A stretch of 64,000 nt of DNA, from positions 1 through 64,000 of the forward strand of contig JALQPE010000343.1 of NCBI GenBank assembly GCA_030407315.1, in the 5' to 3' direction. How positions within the stretch are numbered: position 1 is the stretch's first letter; the number at the start of each line of letters is the position of its first letter. The DNA comes from Asparagopsis taxiformis. Lineage: Eukaryota > Rhodophyta > Florideophyceae > Bonnemaisoniales > Bonnemaisoniaceae. This document shows positions 12,488 through 24,640 of this stretch, piece by piece. The notes below the pieces were generated by a model. The model ran no database searches. It worked only from the letters and a program-made list of their open reading frames with translations, and had not been told where the DNA came from. A program made the translations under genes and the position numbers.

Positions 12488-13147
12488 GTTAGTATACGTG
12501 GCTAATTCGAAAAATAGGAAATAATTACGATTTCCGCGGAATTCGAATTTCAGCGGGGGCTCGACCAGCGACAACAATGTACGAGCATTTCTGGCGCATG
12601 CGCGCGCGCAATCGGCACAAGTGTGTAACGAGCGGGGTAGCACGCGGCCAGCGGACTAACGGGCCCACACGCGGGACCCACAAGGTCCTTTCCCATTCGG
12701 GGACGTTACGAACAGTGTTTACACAGTAATGCGATGCCATCGTGGCTAAATAGGTATAAGCATCGTGTCGGTAGGGAAAGGGGTCAAGCATAGAACGAGC
12801 AACGGCTCTATTCTACGACTGACTTCTACGTTTATGTTTCTCCTAACGAGGCTTCGTCTCCGTCGAGCTGTGCACTCCTTACCTATCGCCACACGTGAGG
12901 ATGATTTCATGTACTGTCCACGGGCTGGGTTGAGAGCGCCTCTGGTGACGTGCCACCTTGTTTATCGAACGTGATCCACGCGTGGAACGATTTGCCGAGA
13001 CGCTCGTGTCTACTCGCTAACCACTCTACCTTCTACCTTCCTAACCATACAGTCAAACACCAGCGGGTGCCACTAGTTTTGCTTCGTTCTAAGGACATCG
13101 TGTCTACTAGCTCGTAGCAGCTACACTTAAACGAACTACGTACCACA
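12488..13147 (+). repeat. Family B LTR (660 bp), diverged
   Basis: It starts TGTTAGTATACGTGG and ends TACCACA. It aligns end to end, with many differences, to the reverse complement of the LTRs at 33555-34212 and 47897-48558. Its divergence shows it is older than that element. Confidence 0.75.
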
Positions 13148-16100
13148 AGAATGACAATCGAAATTCCGGTAACTTGACAATCGAAGGACCTGGCGGTTCG
13201 CCATTGAATATATACTATGCTAAAGCACGGCGGACAACCCTAAGTGTCTTTTTACGTTTTTAAATGGATAGGCTAAATACTGGTACAGTAGGGCAGTCGT
13301 AAAACCCTAAATTAGTGGAGTGACTGGAATGGTACATGCACTGTAAGTGAGAAGCAGGATAGTTAGCGTTATTGTACATTACAGAGTGTCACTTTTTCTA
13401 CCTGTAACACGGTCGGTGTTTTACAGTGGTTGGGGTATATATACATCAGATTTTTGGAAAATAAAAGTTTCATATTAAGAAACTTGTTCTCAATCGAATC
13501 ATGCAAGGCGATTCGCCACATGGCATTGCACCACACCGTCGAACTGCATCACACTGCGATACCGCGCGTTGCGTTGTACACCACTAGGCCAGCGATCTAC
13601 GACCCCTGCATGGATCGTGTTGTGTTCGAGTTTACTTGGTAACCTCCCCCTGACATCACGGCTTTTGTCGGCCCGCGAATTCCGTGTTGCAATCAATCCC
13701 TGCGCGTTCCGCCTTTGTACCACCCAGCCGCCACCGCGACCAATCGACGCGCGAAACACAAGTTCAACAGCGCGATCCGGGTTACCTATCCCTATCCCGG
13801 CAAGAAATTTCGAAACTCTCCTTAGCGACTGCCATCCGATCCCGGCTGGTCCTACAAATTGTATCACACTGATATTCTGACACTTTACGCAAACCCACTC
13901 ACGGCTATGTTTTTATTATTGTCTTGCTGGGTAGTAAAGGAAACAAGACATCGACTGAAATCGATTTATAGTCTCCGAGAAGTTTCAAAGTTACGACAAG
14001 TAATTTTTCATGTAATGGTTCTATCTATGTATAGAGATGTTCCTCATATTCACGCCTGACGAAAGGCTAATCGTGTGTGTGTTTTTTGAGCTTGGTCTAG
14101 CAAACCTCCGATTTAGATCCCCTTCGTTTCTGCGTTAGGTCACTTTCGTGCCAGTTTGTTGTTGTGACTCTCGTGTCTACCATCTATCTTTTCTATTTTT
14201 TGCCGTCGCTGTCATATACAATTAATCCGGAACGAAGATGTCATTGCAGCATGTTTGCTAACGAGGGCCAGTCTGGCGACAGCGTGTCTTCTATACTTGA
14301 TAATGGTGGACGAATCACTGGCACTGACGACATTTTTCTCGAGGCCTCATGGGCTAGTGTTACCTCATCCTGGGGAAGGACAGTCTGTCCTGATGGATAG
14401 GACGATCTGAGAGGTGTGCTCCTCTACCGGGCGCTGACGAGTTTGTGACAAGCTGTCTTTTGGTGTCTGTTTAATCCATGTAAGCTGCAATCATAGCCAC
14501 CGTGACATTATGGAGCTCTGTCTGCCCGCGGGGATCATAGCGCAATTCTCCGACTCACACGCACGCGGTGCAAAAAAATTGAACAAGTTTTTTGGCTGCG
14601 CGCACACCTCAAATCGGCGCACGCGCTGGTGATTGGAGATACGACAAGATGTGGTTTGTCCAGCGTATGCGCAGTCGACATTTGTGTGTTGTTGCCGCTT
14701 CTAGGTTTTGAACAAGATTTGCTATCACCCTTGATGAGATATCGTGCAAGTCAACACAGCAAGCTGGTGTGGGCGTGTTTTGGTGTCGGAAAGCAAGTGT
14801 GGGGTCGGAAATTGTTGTGCTTTCAGTGCTCAGGGGAGCACTTGAAGATACGTGGGCGACTGGAATACCATACAAGTTTGGCCAGGCTTACTCCTTTCCT
14901 ACATGTTGTGCAAACCGATGGGTACGCTGCGTCTAGGACTTTGCGCTCGCCTTCATCTGTATTGGCCGAGATGTAATTTGATTTTGTTTGGCCGCGGAGA
15001 TTGGGAGTGTGATATTGCCGTTTCAGAGAGTGGAGAAAAGATGTAGTGTTCTAGAACTTATGAATTACACCGGAAAATTTTGTGGTACGTGCTCACTTCC
15101 AACAAAGTTTTTTTTTCGAACGGATCATCCTTGCGGGAAGAAAAAGAGCGACGAGAAATCTGCGTTGAATTCATGAGTTAAATGCATCGAGAGCTGATGC
15201 TGTCCACGGGAGAAAAGTTTGCTGTGGAATGACAGGCGATCGAGACAGCAATCGCGTCCAAGTATCGAATTGAATTTGATGTTTGCACGAGTGGCATGTA
15301 CTGAACGTGCTTCAACAGCAGGCGATTCGGCGGACAACGATACAGCTGGAAGATGAATTGGTACGGGCAGATTGGCATGGAGAAGCACACGTGTACGGGT
15401 AGATGGCGATAGTGGTAATCTGACCAAGTGATACGCTAGTGGTCGTGCGCTGGTTGGTCTACTCGTGTCGAAAGGATCGATGCGCGCGGCACATATGATA
15501 TCGCGCTGGATGCTTTGGAGCATTTACAGCACGACTTGTGCTGGAAGTTTAAAGCGGTTGCGTCGATATATTTGGTGGCGTCGACAGTATTCCACACCTG
15601 GGAAGCAAATCATCATACATGTATCAACTGTTTAGTGACGATGATGCAACGTTGTTCTGGTACATAACATATAATGTACAGTGCTTACTACGATCTGCAC
15701 ACTGCACTGCACTGCGCTGCGTCGCGTCGCGTCGCGCACTAACAAATTGAAACTCTCAGCAATTCGAAACCTCACGAAACAGCAACGCATGATTTGACAC
15801 GCCTGACGCATACGCGGCGTTATCAGTCAGGACGGCGAGTCAGACGTGACGTGATGGGACGTTGGGACGTCGTGAGCGGCGATGACTGCACATACGTTGC
15901 GATTGTGAACAGCGTGTAGTCCGACCAGACATGGCCGATGTCACGCGAGGACCAAAGCCTCCGACGAAATGTGCGCGCATGTTTTTAATGCGCGTTTTAA
16001 CCTTACATTCCAACGTGCAATGACCATCGTCAGCGCCCAAACGTACAACACACGGGTAATTTGGATCGTTTTGAATTGCGAGTCCACGCAGCGCCGCTCG

Positions 16101-16300
16101 CGTTCATCCTCGCCAATCGTCGTGGCCCACCGTCATCGTAAATCAAACTACAGCCCTCACCTCACCTCTCGCTTTTCTCAATACGCTTCGTTAACGTGGC
16201 AGACATTTAACATTACAAAGAGTTTAACATGAGCATCAAGAAACCCTTACAACAAATCGTTATAACAAATCTATCTACTGTACCATCTACTTCACAATTT
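13148..16300. other. Intergenic, no recognised gene
   Basis: Both strands were read in all frames. The longest open frames (about 120-130 codons at 13499-13867 and 15125-15523, minus strand) are unlike any family I know and overlap open frames on the other strand. A short CTGCG/TCGCG-rich simple repeat lies at 15702-15740. Confidence 0.5.
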
Positions 16301-19300
16301 TCAGTTCTCCATGTACAGAACAGCCTTCTCAAGCTCAGCACTACCGCCTTCAATAGTATCAACACGAAGTCCGACAAGCCCCCCAGCCGGATTAGCGGGT
16401 ACCGTGCATGAAATCTGCGTATCCGAGTTCATCACCACGTTGCAATTTCTTCCTCCAATCTCCACAGTGGGCACCACGCCAAAGTTGCTACCACCGATCA
16501 CAATAGTCGTTCCACCCTGTCGACCATGGCGCATCGGCATAGCACCAGCGATATATACACCGACCTTGGCTGATTGAACCGGTCGTAATACAAACACAGA
16601 TTCCAATGTTAATCTCGGGAATATCAAATCACCATGGGCGGTTTCCACAAATGAAATACCACCATCCACTGATAGAATAGCTGGTCCGCTTGTCTTCCGG
16701 TTACCGTCCACGCCCATTCGGTATGTGCGCCCGTTGCGGTACGACGAAATAATCAAATCACCACGCAGCGCGCCACAGAAATGGTTGGCCCGATATTGCG
16801 AGATACCAGTAATAGACGATCGCACAAGTTCCACAGCTGGTTTGTAGTTGGACGGTGGCGATGCACCTGTCACAGACAAGTCAGTTTCAGGATCGATGTA
16901 TGCACATTCTCCTTCAACACCGCGTCGCATGTTCGAATGTCCGTAGAAAGCTCCCTCCGTCAATGCAAGAACCTTGTCCCGTCTCAGGATGGAGTATTCA
17001 CATGGCGGGTCACCATGTGCAACAAGTCCCTGCCAGTCAACCTGGTCGCCCCAGATAGCAGCGGCAGCTCGATCGTCATCGTATTCCTCACATGAAGTTG
17101 CAACATCACCGAATCCACAGTTTGGTCCTTGGTCTGTTCCATAGATGTCTCCAGAGTCGGTCATGGTCAAGTGGAACATGTTTCGGATTCCAGTAGCGTA
17201 CAGTTCCACATCTCCAGAAATCAAGCGAGCGTTTTGCAAAACGGTGTCGTCACTGTATTGCAGATTTCCATCAAATGAGGCACCGAGGCTCAGTTTGGCA
17301 CGAAGAATTGCGCCAGACAAATGTGTTTCCCATGCGCCACCAAGCTTGTAACCCGGAAGTCCAGCATTCGTAAAGCCACCGACAGAGATCAGCAAGTCTC
17401 CGTTTTGAGTGAACAATATACCATTCACGGAGTGGTCGTGGTTAGATACTGGAAGGTTGCTGACGATACGCTCGTCATAAACCAGACAGATAGAGTCATC
17501 AGATGGATCAGTTCCAGGACGGAATCTATCAATGGCACCATTATGCCATGCTCCCTGGTTGCTCAGGTTGATACGGTTGCGGTCAAACCAGAATAGAGTA
17601 CTGGTACTGACGTAAGGTCTCATTTGAGTGTCACGAGGATCAAACGCAATACCAAGAATATCCCTAACAGCCGGAATTTCAACACCATTTCGTCGTCGCG
17701 TAAAGTTGGGATCGCGAACACTCTTGGAGTGGCACTGAGAAGTGATATGCAAGCTCTCTGTGTCGTATCCAATCACTTGAATAGTTCCGCCGAGAGTTCC
17801 CATGTAGATCTTACCATCCTGTCCAATGGCACAAGAGGTGGGTAGCTCCAAAGTATCAACTGGCTGGCCACCAGGCGTCGTCATCTCCAACTCTTCGAAA
17901 CTGATCGGATCGCATGAAGATCCGAATGCAAAATTCACAGAGTTACTCACAAGGCCCGTGACAGATGTTGCAATAACTTGCACAACTTCCTCACCAGTTG
18001 AAGGGCGAGTGCGGAAGGCAAATTGAGTGTTGGTCGAACCGCTGAGCACTGTTACACGTTGTCCACCAAACGTGACGTCGAGCGGCTGGAAGAGACCGTA
18101 ACCGCTTACGACGACTCTATCATTTCCGCGTGTAGTTCCTGTGTTTGGTGTGATAGAAGAAATGATCGGGAGGATTGTTCGCTGATCATGGCTGAGTTGG
18201 GAGCCTGCTGGAGAGGCACCGTTCACCTTGAAGGCGATGCGAGGCGTGACGGCAAGAGATGTACGAAGATAGACAACTTCGAAAGCAATGAGTCCGGGAG
18301 AAAGAGCGGTGATGGCTTCATCCGAGGTACGAGAGTCGATGAGCAGATCTTCACCCTTGTATACTTGGGCGTCACCAGAGCCGAAGGTGTCGATTTCAAC
18401 ATTCGCGGTAGGGTCGTCGTTGTCAACTTCCAGGAAGAAGTGACATCGCACAGCGAAGAGGGTTTGGTCAAAGCTGAAGGCAGGGAAGCCGAGAGTGGAT
18501 GAACGCGAGACTGCAGCGAACACAGGTTTGGGATCGCTGTTTAGCGCACCACCCACTGGAAGCGTCTCGAGACCGGCGTAGTAGTAACAATATTGACCTG
18601 GTCGCACGGTGCCGACAACGGTAACGGAAGTTTCAGCTTCATCATTTGTGCAGGAGTTATCGACAACACGCAACTTGAGACGCGTCGTGCCGAGCGGGAA
18701 ATCATAATCGAAGACGGCCTTGTTTGATAAAATTTCATTAGTTTCAACGTTTGTCCACTCATACTGTGTGATTTCTCCAATAATATTATTGGCGGCATCG
18801 AAGAAATGCGTGTGGCTACCTTCTCTTCCATTGATGGTCACCCTCTCAAATCCGTCACCATCCGTGTCGACGTATGAGCGATCGCTGCTTCCAGTCACCA
18901 TGGGCGGATACGAGCCTGGAACGGCATGCGCAGCATGGTCAGAGCTGGTCTCTCCATCGGCTGAGACCGGTACACAACCTCCTCGGTCTGTGACAATGCT
19001 GATGTACTGCAGCTGTGCAAGACCTGCGACGCTCACGAGACGAATGACCAGCGGTTGGATGTCCACAGAACCAATCGTTCTGGGGAACGTCATCTCGTAC
19101 GAAGTGTGACATCCCACAGCAGCAAAGATATCAAAGCCTTCCATCTCAACCTGGTCGTTGATCAGGACGTTGAACACGCGACTGCCAGGTGTGATGCAAT
19201 TCTGAGGTGCTGAGTTTTCCATGAAGCCCAGCGTGACATCATATGCACCTGGAGCAAGGTCAAATGAATATTCAAACTCTGTGCCACTCCTGGCCGTTGT

Positions 19301-20872
19301 ATAGTATGTATTCGGAGCCTGGCCATTGTTTGTGAGAGGACCATTGTACACAGATGTTGTTGTTCCAGGAACTGACTGATCATCGGGTCCTCCAACGTTA
19401 ATCTCAATGTTCCTGAAGGGTGGTGGAACCGGGTTCGGAGCACTTGTTTGCGCTGGAGTCATGACGGGCTCTGGAGTTGGTGTCGGCGGTTCAACCATGA
19501 CTGGGGTCGGAGTCGGTGGAGCAGCCATCACTGGAGTCGGAGTCGGTGGTTCAACCATGACTGGGGTTGGAGTCGGTGGAGCAGCCATGGTTGGTGTCGG
19601 AGTCGGTGCCGGCGGTTCAACAAGGGCCGGTGTTGGAGTGGGCGCCGATGGCTCAGCTGGTACAGGCGTTGGCATTGGTGTTGGCACAGGCGTCGGAACC
19701 GGGATAGGCTCTGGCGTCGGCTGCGAGGCCGGCACCGGAGTGTCGACAGGAACGACAGGCGTTGGGATAGCAGGGATGGGAGTCGAAACCGGCATAGCAG
19801 GTGTCGGGGCAATTGGGGTTGACATTGCCATCATCACAGAAGGTTGCACTGGAGAAGTTGGAGTTGCACCTTGGCCCTGTGGAGCGATAACCAGTGTCGA
19901 TAATACGGGTGGCCAACCGCGGATTCTTGACATCGTAACTGATACAATTCCATCTGCTCCAACAACGATGTCCTCGAGCGTAACCAGAAGGACAGATTGA
20001 CATCCTACAGTGCTGAAGATGTCAATATTTTCTGTCTCGACACCGTTGACGGTTCCCTTGAAGACTCTGCGACCAGCGTTGCATGCTCTTGGAATGAACT
20101 CAGCGAATCCTAGTGTGACGGTGTATGTTCCAGGCGGTACCATGTGTTCATAGGTGAACGAGGGACGTTTGGTCACATATGAACGATACTCATCTGGCAA
20201 AGTTCTGATGCCGGTGCGAGGGAAGTGGACACCGTCTTCAAGACCATCTGCGGTAAACTTCTGCCATCCTGGCGGGGCGGCACCGCGGGGGAAGGAGATT
20301 CGCTGCGTACCTGGGACGAAAACCGGGCTGGGTGACGGAGAGGGGCTGACAGTAGCACTTGGGGCACTACCAGGGGTTGGTGCGGGACCGACGCCAACAA
20401 ACTCGATAGTGGAAAGGAAGGAGCTTCCACGGATAGTTCTGGCATCGATTCTGACGTTGCCGTCGTGTGTCACGATGTCGGGCAGGGTGATATGGTACGG
20501 TACGTTGCACCCAGCAGCTGTGAAGACATCGATATTACCAGTGGACACCTGATTGGCAGACAGGGTGAACACTCGGCGATTAGGGCGGCAGACTTGGAAT
20601 TCATTGAATCCGAAAGTTACGTTGTACACGCCAGGTTGCAGGGGCTGGATATAGGTAAAGAATCGACCGTGACGAACATGTGAGCGAAGGGGCTCGAGAA
20701 TAGTCCGGTTGCCTCTGACGATTCGGACATTGTCGGGTGTGAGACGGGAGGTTTGATACTTTTCCCATCCATCGGGGGTGCGAAATCTGGGGAAAGCAAT
20801 ACGAGTAAGGGGTGTTTGCGCAAATGTGAGCGATGTTAGAGTAACGAGGAGAAGAAGGGTTAGTTTGAACAT
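16301..20872 (-). CDS. Secreted multidomain protein: malectin-like x3, PKD-like, IPT/TIG x2, beta-propeller
   Basis: A single uninterrupted frame of 1,523 residues. Residues 1-19 (MFKLTLLLLVTLTSLTFAQ) are a signal peptide. Three malectin-like folds follow at about 22-160, 190-330 and 485-625. Each has a GWEKY/GWQKF or equivalent start, a YxVTLGF core and a final DI(F/V)xxxGC. A Pro/Thr-rich linker of repeated PTPTP(V/A) units lies at about 335-480. A PKD-like domain (about 660-755), a PA14-like segment (about 765-900) and an IPT/TIG domain (ISSITPNTGTTRGNDRVVVSG, about 905-990) come next. A sorbosone-dehydrogenase-like beta-propeller (about 1000-1420, with SNHDHSVNGILFTQNGDLLI and ELYATGIRNMFHL) leads to a second IPT. 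Malectin folds bind carbohydrate, so a cell-wall or extracellular sugar-binding role is likely; enzyme activity is unproven. It is the only clearly intact cellular gene here. Confidence 0.9.
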   Translation of the reverse strand: MFKLTLLLLVTLTSLTFAQTPLTRIAFPRFRTPDGWEKYQTSRLTPDNVRIVRGNRTILEPLRSHVRHGRFFTYIQPLQPGVYNVTFGFNEFQVCRPNRRVFTLSANQVSTGNIDVFTAAGCNVPYHITLPDIVTHDGNVRIDARTIRGSSFLSTIEFVGVGPAPTPGSAPSATVSPSPSPSPVFVPGTQRISFPRGAAPPGWQKFTADGLEDGVHFPRTGIRTLPDEYRSYVTKRPSFTYEHMVPPGTYTVTLGFAEFIPRACNAGRRVFKGTVNGVETENIDIFSTVGCQSVLLVTLEDIVVGADGIVSVTMSRIRGWPPVLSTLVIAPQGQGATPTSPVQPSVMMAMSTPIAPTPAMPVSTPIPAIPTPVVPVDTPVPASQPTPEPIPVPTPVPTPMPTPVPAEPSAPTPTPALVEPPAPTPTPTMAAPPTPTPVMVEPPTPTPVMAAPPTPTPVMVEPPTPTPEPVMTPAQTSAPNPVPPPFRNIEINVGGPDDQSVPGTTTSVYNGPLTNNGQAPNTYYTTARSGTEFEYSFDLAPGAYDVTLGFMENSAPQNCITPGSRVFNVLINDQVEMEGFDIFAAVGCHTSYEMTFPRTIGSVDIQPLVIRLVSVAGLAQLQYISIVTDRGGCVPVSADGETSSDHAAHAVPGSYPPMVTGSSDRSYVDTDGDGFERVTINGREGSHTHFFDAANNIIGEITQYEWTNVETNEILSNKAVFDYDFPLGTTRLKLRVVDNSCTNDEAETSVTVVGTVRPGQYCYYYAGLETLPVGGALNSDPKPVFAAVSRSSTLGFPAFSFDQTLFAVRCHFFLEVDNDDPTANVEIDTFGSGDAQVYKGEDLLIDSRTSDEAITALSPGLIAFEVVYLRTSLAVTPRIAFKVNGASPAGSQLSHDQRTILPIISSITPNTGTTRGNDRVVVSGYGLFQPLDVTFGGQRVTVLSGSTNTQFAFRTRPSTGEEVVQVIATSVTGLVSNSVNFAFGSSCDPISFEELEMTTPGGQPVDTLELPTSCAIGQDGKIYMGTLGGTIQVIGYDTESLHITSQCHSKSVRDPNFTRRRNGVEIPAVRDILGIAFDPRDTQMRPYVSTSTLFWFDRNRINLSNQGAWHNGAIDRFRPGTDPSDDSICLVYDERIVSNLPVSNHDHSVNGILFTQNGDLLISVGGFTNAGLPGYKLGGAWETHLSGAILRAKLSLGASFDGNLQYSDDTVLQNARLISGDVELYATGIRNMFHLTMTDSGDIYGTDQGPNCGFGDVATSCEEYDDDRAAAAIWGDQVDWQGLVAHGDPPCEYSILRRDKVLALTEGAFYGHSNMRRGVEGECAYIDPETDLSVTGASPPSNYKPAVELVRSSITGISQYRANHFCGALRGDLIISSYRNGRTYRMGVDGNRKTSGPAILSVDGGISFVETAHGDLIFPRLTLESVFVLRPVQSAKVGVYIAGAMPMRHGRQGGTTIVIGGSNFGVVPTVEIGGRNCNVVMNSDTQISCTVPANPAGGLVGLRVDTIEGGSAELEKAVLYMEN
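19440..19760 (-). repeat. Coding minisatellite, Pro/Thr linker of the malectin protein
   Basis: In-frame repeats of a unit of about 30-60 bases encode PTPTPVMVEPP / PTPTPVMAAPP and variants. Copy number probably varies between alleles. Confidence 0.75.
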
Positions 20873-21082
20873 GTTGCACAGTTAGGTGGGATGGCAATGG
20901 GGCGTTGGGCGAACTGGAGACGATACGAGGATGGGTGGGTCGGTTAAGAATGAAAACGGGGGCAGCGAACAGCAATGATGCGTGGCGATGGTATGGCATG
21001 TGCCGTGAGTAGGAATGACGGTGAGAAATAGCGGCTGGAATCAGGCGTGTCTCGAGAGAGTTGAGGCGTGACCCTTGCGTGT

Positions 21083-21089
21083 CTTTATA
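21083..21089 (-). promoter_or_regulatory. TATA-like box upstream of the malectin gene
   Basis: TATAAAG on the minus strand, about 210 bases before the ATG. Position and sequence suit a core promoter. No start site is shown by the sequence alone. Confidence 0.35.
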
Positions 21090-21239
21090 ACGGGGCATGA
21101 GAATTTGGACGCGCGGAAAGCAATGAAACATCTTTTTAAAACTCTTCCGTCCTCAATTCCACGTGTTTCAGTACCTTCATGACACGCAATTACATGATTA
21201 TACGTCCTCGTGCACTGTAAGCTACTGTCATGCGATCCA

Positions 21240-23300
21240 TAATGAACTATAACAACACGTCACTTAAAGTACCGAATTGGGTACCACCTGACTTGCTATG
21301 TTTACAGCTACACACATACTTCATCATTGTCGTGCCGTTGCAACGTTCCTGTAAACGGCCCCGCTCCCCCTCTAGCCAGCAGCACATATGGCGCAGACTT
21401 CTTCGACATTCCGTGCATCCCTTCTTCATCCACCTCTGTCACAGCAATGTCATGTACGAATTGTTCCCAGAATAAGCTCCCATCTGTAAATTATGTAATC
21501 CACCGAGCAAACAACAAACCTCATTATGGACCGACATCTATCCTGCCATCGGTGCCCTTTGTGCATCTCTTCGCCAGCCAGCCAGATGCACGCACCCGTA
21601 ACCATTCATCTTGTCGATCCCATGTATTTCAGGTATGTAATGCCAGCGCATGCTTTTCTTCGCAATTCGGTTGCTCCCAGCTATCAAACTTACTGTTCGC
21701 TTGTTACGCCAAACTTTCGAAATGTTGGACATTTCTCGTCGACAATCGCAATGACACTCGAGAGAAACTGCTTGTCCTGCTCCGTCCCACCAAAATTTGC
21801 CCGTTCCGTGTCGTCTCCCCGCTTCAAACAGTTAGGTACATATCGTGATGGCCACTTTCTATGGTTGAATTGTGCACTTCAGCGACATAATGCTTCTGAT
21901 GGCTTTCTTTTTAAAAATACATTCACGGAGAAATCGTCCAGCTGATGCTGGCAATATTCGATGGATGGCACTCATTGCTTTCTCTCTCTCATATTGCTGC
22001 AGAAACCTTTTTACTGTTGGAATAACATGTCTTCTTTCATATGTGGGAATATGTCTGATAGATGCATCATGGTTGTCATGGTATTCTTATCCACCCATGC
22101 CTTTCTGTGAGTCAGGGGTATTTGAAGCTCCATGATTGTCAGCGCGTAATTGTGCAGAAGACAGCAAGCAGTCCACGAGATCATATTGTGCCGCGAGTTT
22201 TTAGAGTACTTGCAACAGCAGTTTGCACCAGTACAGCGATTACCAAATTCAGACAGGAAAAAAAACTTCACGAATTTCTCATCAGTTGCTCGTCATTTGT
22301 GCGATAAATCCGAGAACGACACAACAGTGTTATGGTGTAAGTAGATTTTTACTTTTTTTGTCCTCCGTGATCCACCAATAGGATCAACTTGTCATTACAA
22401 AAATGTGAACCAATCAAATCAACATTTTACTTTTCGCCCAATCATACCTTGCCGCCGAAAACCCTGCCAAGAATTTTAACGGATAGACCCGCCGAAAAAA
22501 AACAAAAAAACCGGGGGGTTTCATATCGTGGCCACACTACGGTATGAATTACTTTTCATCTTGTATGCAGTAGTTTTGCAGGATTTTTAGATATACTGTC
22601 CTTGATGGGGGAAGTTTGAAAATTGGGATACTCAATACTTCAACCCCAAACAAAAAAATGCGGACCAGTGGTGCCGTTGTTTGAGGGCCCTGTTCAAATG
22701 AAATGAGAGTGCATGCATGGACGTGCATGTACGAAAACTGGGCAATTTTGAGGGTTTTTGTGTCAGTCATTGAACTTAATCTTGAATAACAAATAAGTAA
22801 GCTCGAAAGTACTTGTGAGTTCGTGACTAGACAGATTTGAAAGCAATCAGCGCCACATTCGTCAGCTGAGACGGTAGCCTCAGGAGCCCTTTCACATCTT
22901 TGTCGTCATTCGCGTGGTGTTTTCATTGAACTCCAGATCGGCACATCTGCTAGCACATCATGTCATTCTTAACTATCCTAGGATGACTGGTTCCCCCGCT
23001 ACGAAAGAATGAACCTCTGCAATTCCATCACCCTGCCAGAAGAGCGCACCATTCCTTCGTTAGAGTCCTGGTGGTCTGTGATTCTTGGACATCATACTAG
23101 CTTCAAGCTACACTTACAGATTGAAAATCAGAAACTGCGGCTTGCATAATATTATTTTTCAAGGATGAGCTTAGAGCATCGTAATACGTGTTTGACACAA
23201 GAATATAATGAATAACTGTTTAGTAGTGGTGCTCAATGAGTCTGCAAAACTACCGAGAGTACTCGGTTATTTACAGGCTTCCACATGTGAAAATAATGAC
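21240..23300. other. Degenerate region, mostly unassigned
   Basis: No intact gene. A minus-strand frame at 22011-22271 has NMISWTACCLLHNYALTIME, which recalls the ACxxLHN motif near the end of PIF/Harbinger transposases. Frames at 21240-21950 may be more of the same relic but show no DDE residues. A-rich runs lie at 22495-22512. Confidence 0.25.
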
Positions 23301-23544
23301 TACATATAGATGAGTAGATAGCCTGGAGACAGAAAGAAGGACATCGAGAAATCAAGATCTACCAGGTTACGGGTCCAGTGGCTACGACTACTCCATCCAA
23401 CTTGATCTCTGAAAAAGGCAAACGCTGAGGCTCTATTTTTTCCTTTGAAGCTAAAATCAGAAGAGAACAGACTCGATCTCTTTGGTGCACAGAATTTGCA
23501 CAGAACTCGCACAGAATCATCGATGCACTAGTCTCAAAACAAAA

Positions 23545-24110
23545 ATGATGAAAGAGGACGAAGAAAGAATACAAAGATTCCAAGGACGCAGCACAAAAGA
23601 TTATAATCTATGAAGTCTACGTGCAAAAATTGCGCTGAAAGGAAAAGGATATTGGGGGAAGCAAAAAAGGAAGACTGCCCTAATGACATCAAAGAAAAAT
23701 CAACTGCATTGCTCTGTGTATCACTCGGTGAAACACCATTCAGAGTGTGCAGTGTCAAATATAATGATTCAATGGCAATGCTCAGTCTATTGGACCAGAG
23801 ATACGCTTCGGATAGTGCAGCAAAACGCATGTATAAGTTGACAGCAGTATACTCTAAGCGGTTCACATCAAATCACAATATGATATCCTGCATTGATGAA
23901 TTTGAGACCCTGTTCTCGCAACTTGACAGAATGGGTAGCGACTTATCCCTTCCAGATACTCATAAATGACCTCTTTTGTTGGCCAGCATGGGTCAGAAGT
24001 CCGCCCTCGAGCCGACTATTGCTGCGCTGTGACTCAAGGAAGTAGACGAACTTACATGGGATGCAGCTACTGCTGATCCAATTCAAGAATGGAAGCGATT
24101 AAATTAGTCT
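23545..24110 (+). pseudogene. gag: Copia Gag pseudogene
   Basis: The start is ATG at 23545. The opening IQRFQGRSTKDYNLWSLRAK is the typical copia Gag entry (F-x-G...NxxxW). After one frameshift near 23645 the UBN2-like core follows: ALLCVSLGETPFRVC, SAAKRMYKL, and IDEFETLFSQLDRMG (to 23969). Past a stop, LLLASMGQKSALEPTIAAL and ELTWDAATADPIQEW continue in another frame. The lesions make it non-functional. Confidence 0.75.
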
Positions 24111-24204
24111 GGTTGATGTTCTAAACGAGAAAAGTACGTTCGCCACAAGAAAAAAGAGCAACTATAATTCCATTCACTGCTCGCTTCGCAATCCATGAAA
24201 ACCG

Positions 24205-24640
24205 AGCGATGTTCGTTATGCTCGAAAGCATGCCAAGCCTCCTCTACCTGCTACTACAATCCAGAATCTGCCAATTGAAGAATATCTCTGGATGCAATGA
24301 GGAACATAACGGACTACATGTGAATGGCTCGGAGAAAAAAAATTGCTCTGATCAGCAGAAAAACCACAGAATAACTTTTGGCGGAACTGCAGTGATACAA
24401 AACCAACACAGTGCAGTGATATCGTCAAAGAAAGAAACTGCAAAAATAAAAGTACACAAATTCTTGACACTGGAGCTTCTGTTACCTTGTTCAAGGATCG
24501 GTATGAAGTGCAGAGTGATTCGTATAAGCGTGACTCTAACTGCACAGTGCCACTTGCTGTTGGAGATAGCGAGGCCCACTGTATCGGAAAGGAAACGTTA
24601 CACTGAGGAAGAGTCGCACAGACAAACGCTCAACATGTAC
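24205..24640 (+). pseudogene. Copia zinc knuckle and aspartic protease remnant
   Basis: CSLCSKACQASSTCYYNPES (about 24214-24275) looks like a decayed CX2C...C knuckle that has lost its His. ILDTGASVTLF with the DTGA active site lies at about 24458-24490. Stops and frame changes surround both. Confidence 0.65.

Larger units (their letters stand above)
11756..13147 (+). mobile_element. 3' end fragment of a family B Ty3 element
   Basis: This segment holds the N-terminal part of an aORF (minus strand, about 12390-12005), its leader, and a family B LTR (12488-13147). This is the same order as in the complete element at 33555-48558. The body of the element is missing. It starts right at the end of the family A LTR, so the family A element may have inserted into this older copy, leaving the rest to the left of the window. 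From 11756 to about 12000 the sequence is not clearly assignable. Confidence 0.6.

Noticed and set aside
22011..22271. PIF/Harbinger transposase relic
   Set aside because: Only an ACxxLHN-like string supports it. No DDE residues or DNA-binding partner could be found, so it is kept only as a low-confidence remark.
23300..23583. Minus-strand frame with a KLDG...W string like a copia Gag start
   Set aside because: It is on the strand opposite to the clear Gag, whose true start (FQGRSTKDYNLW) lies at 23545 on the + strand.
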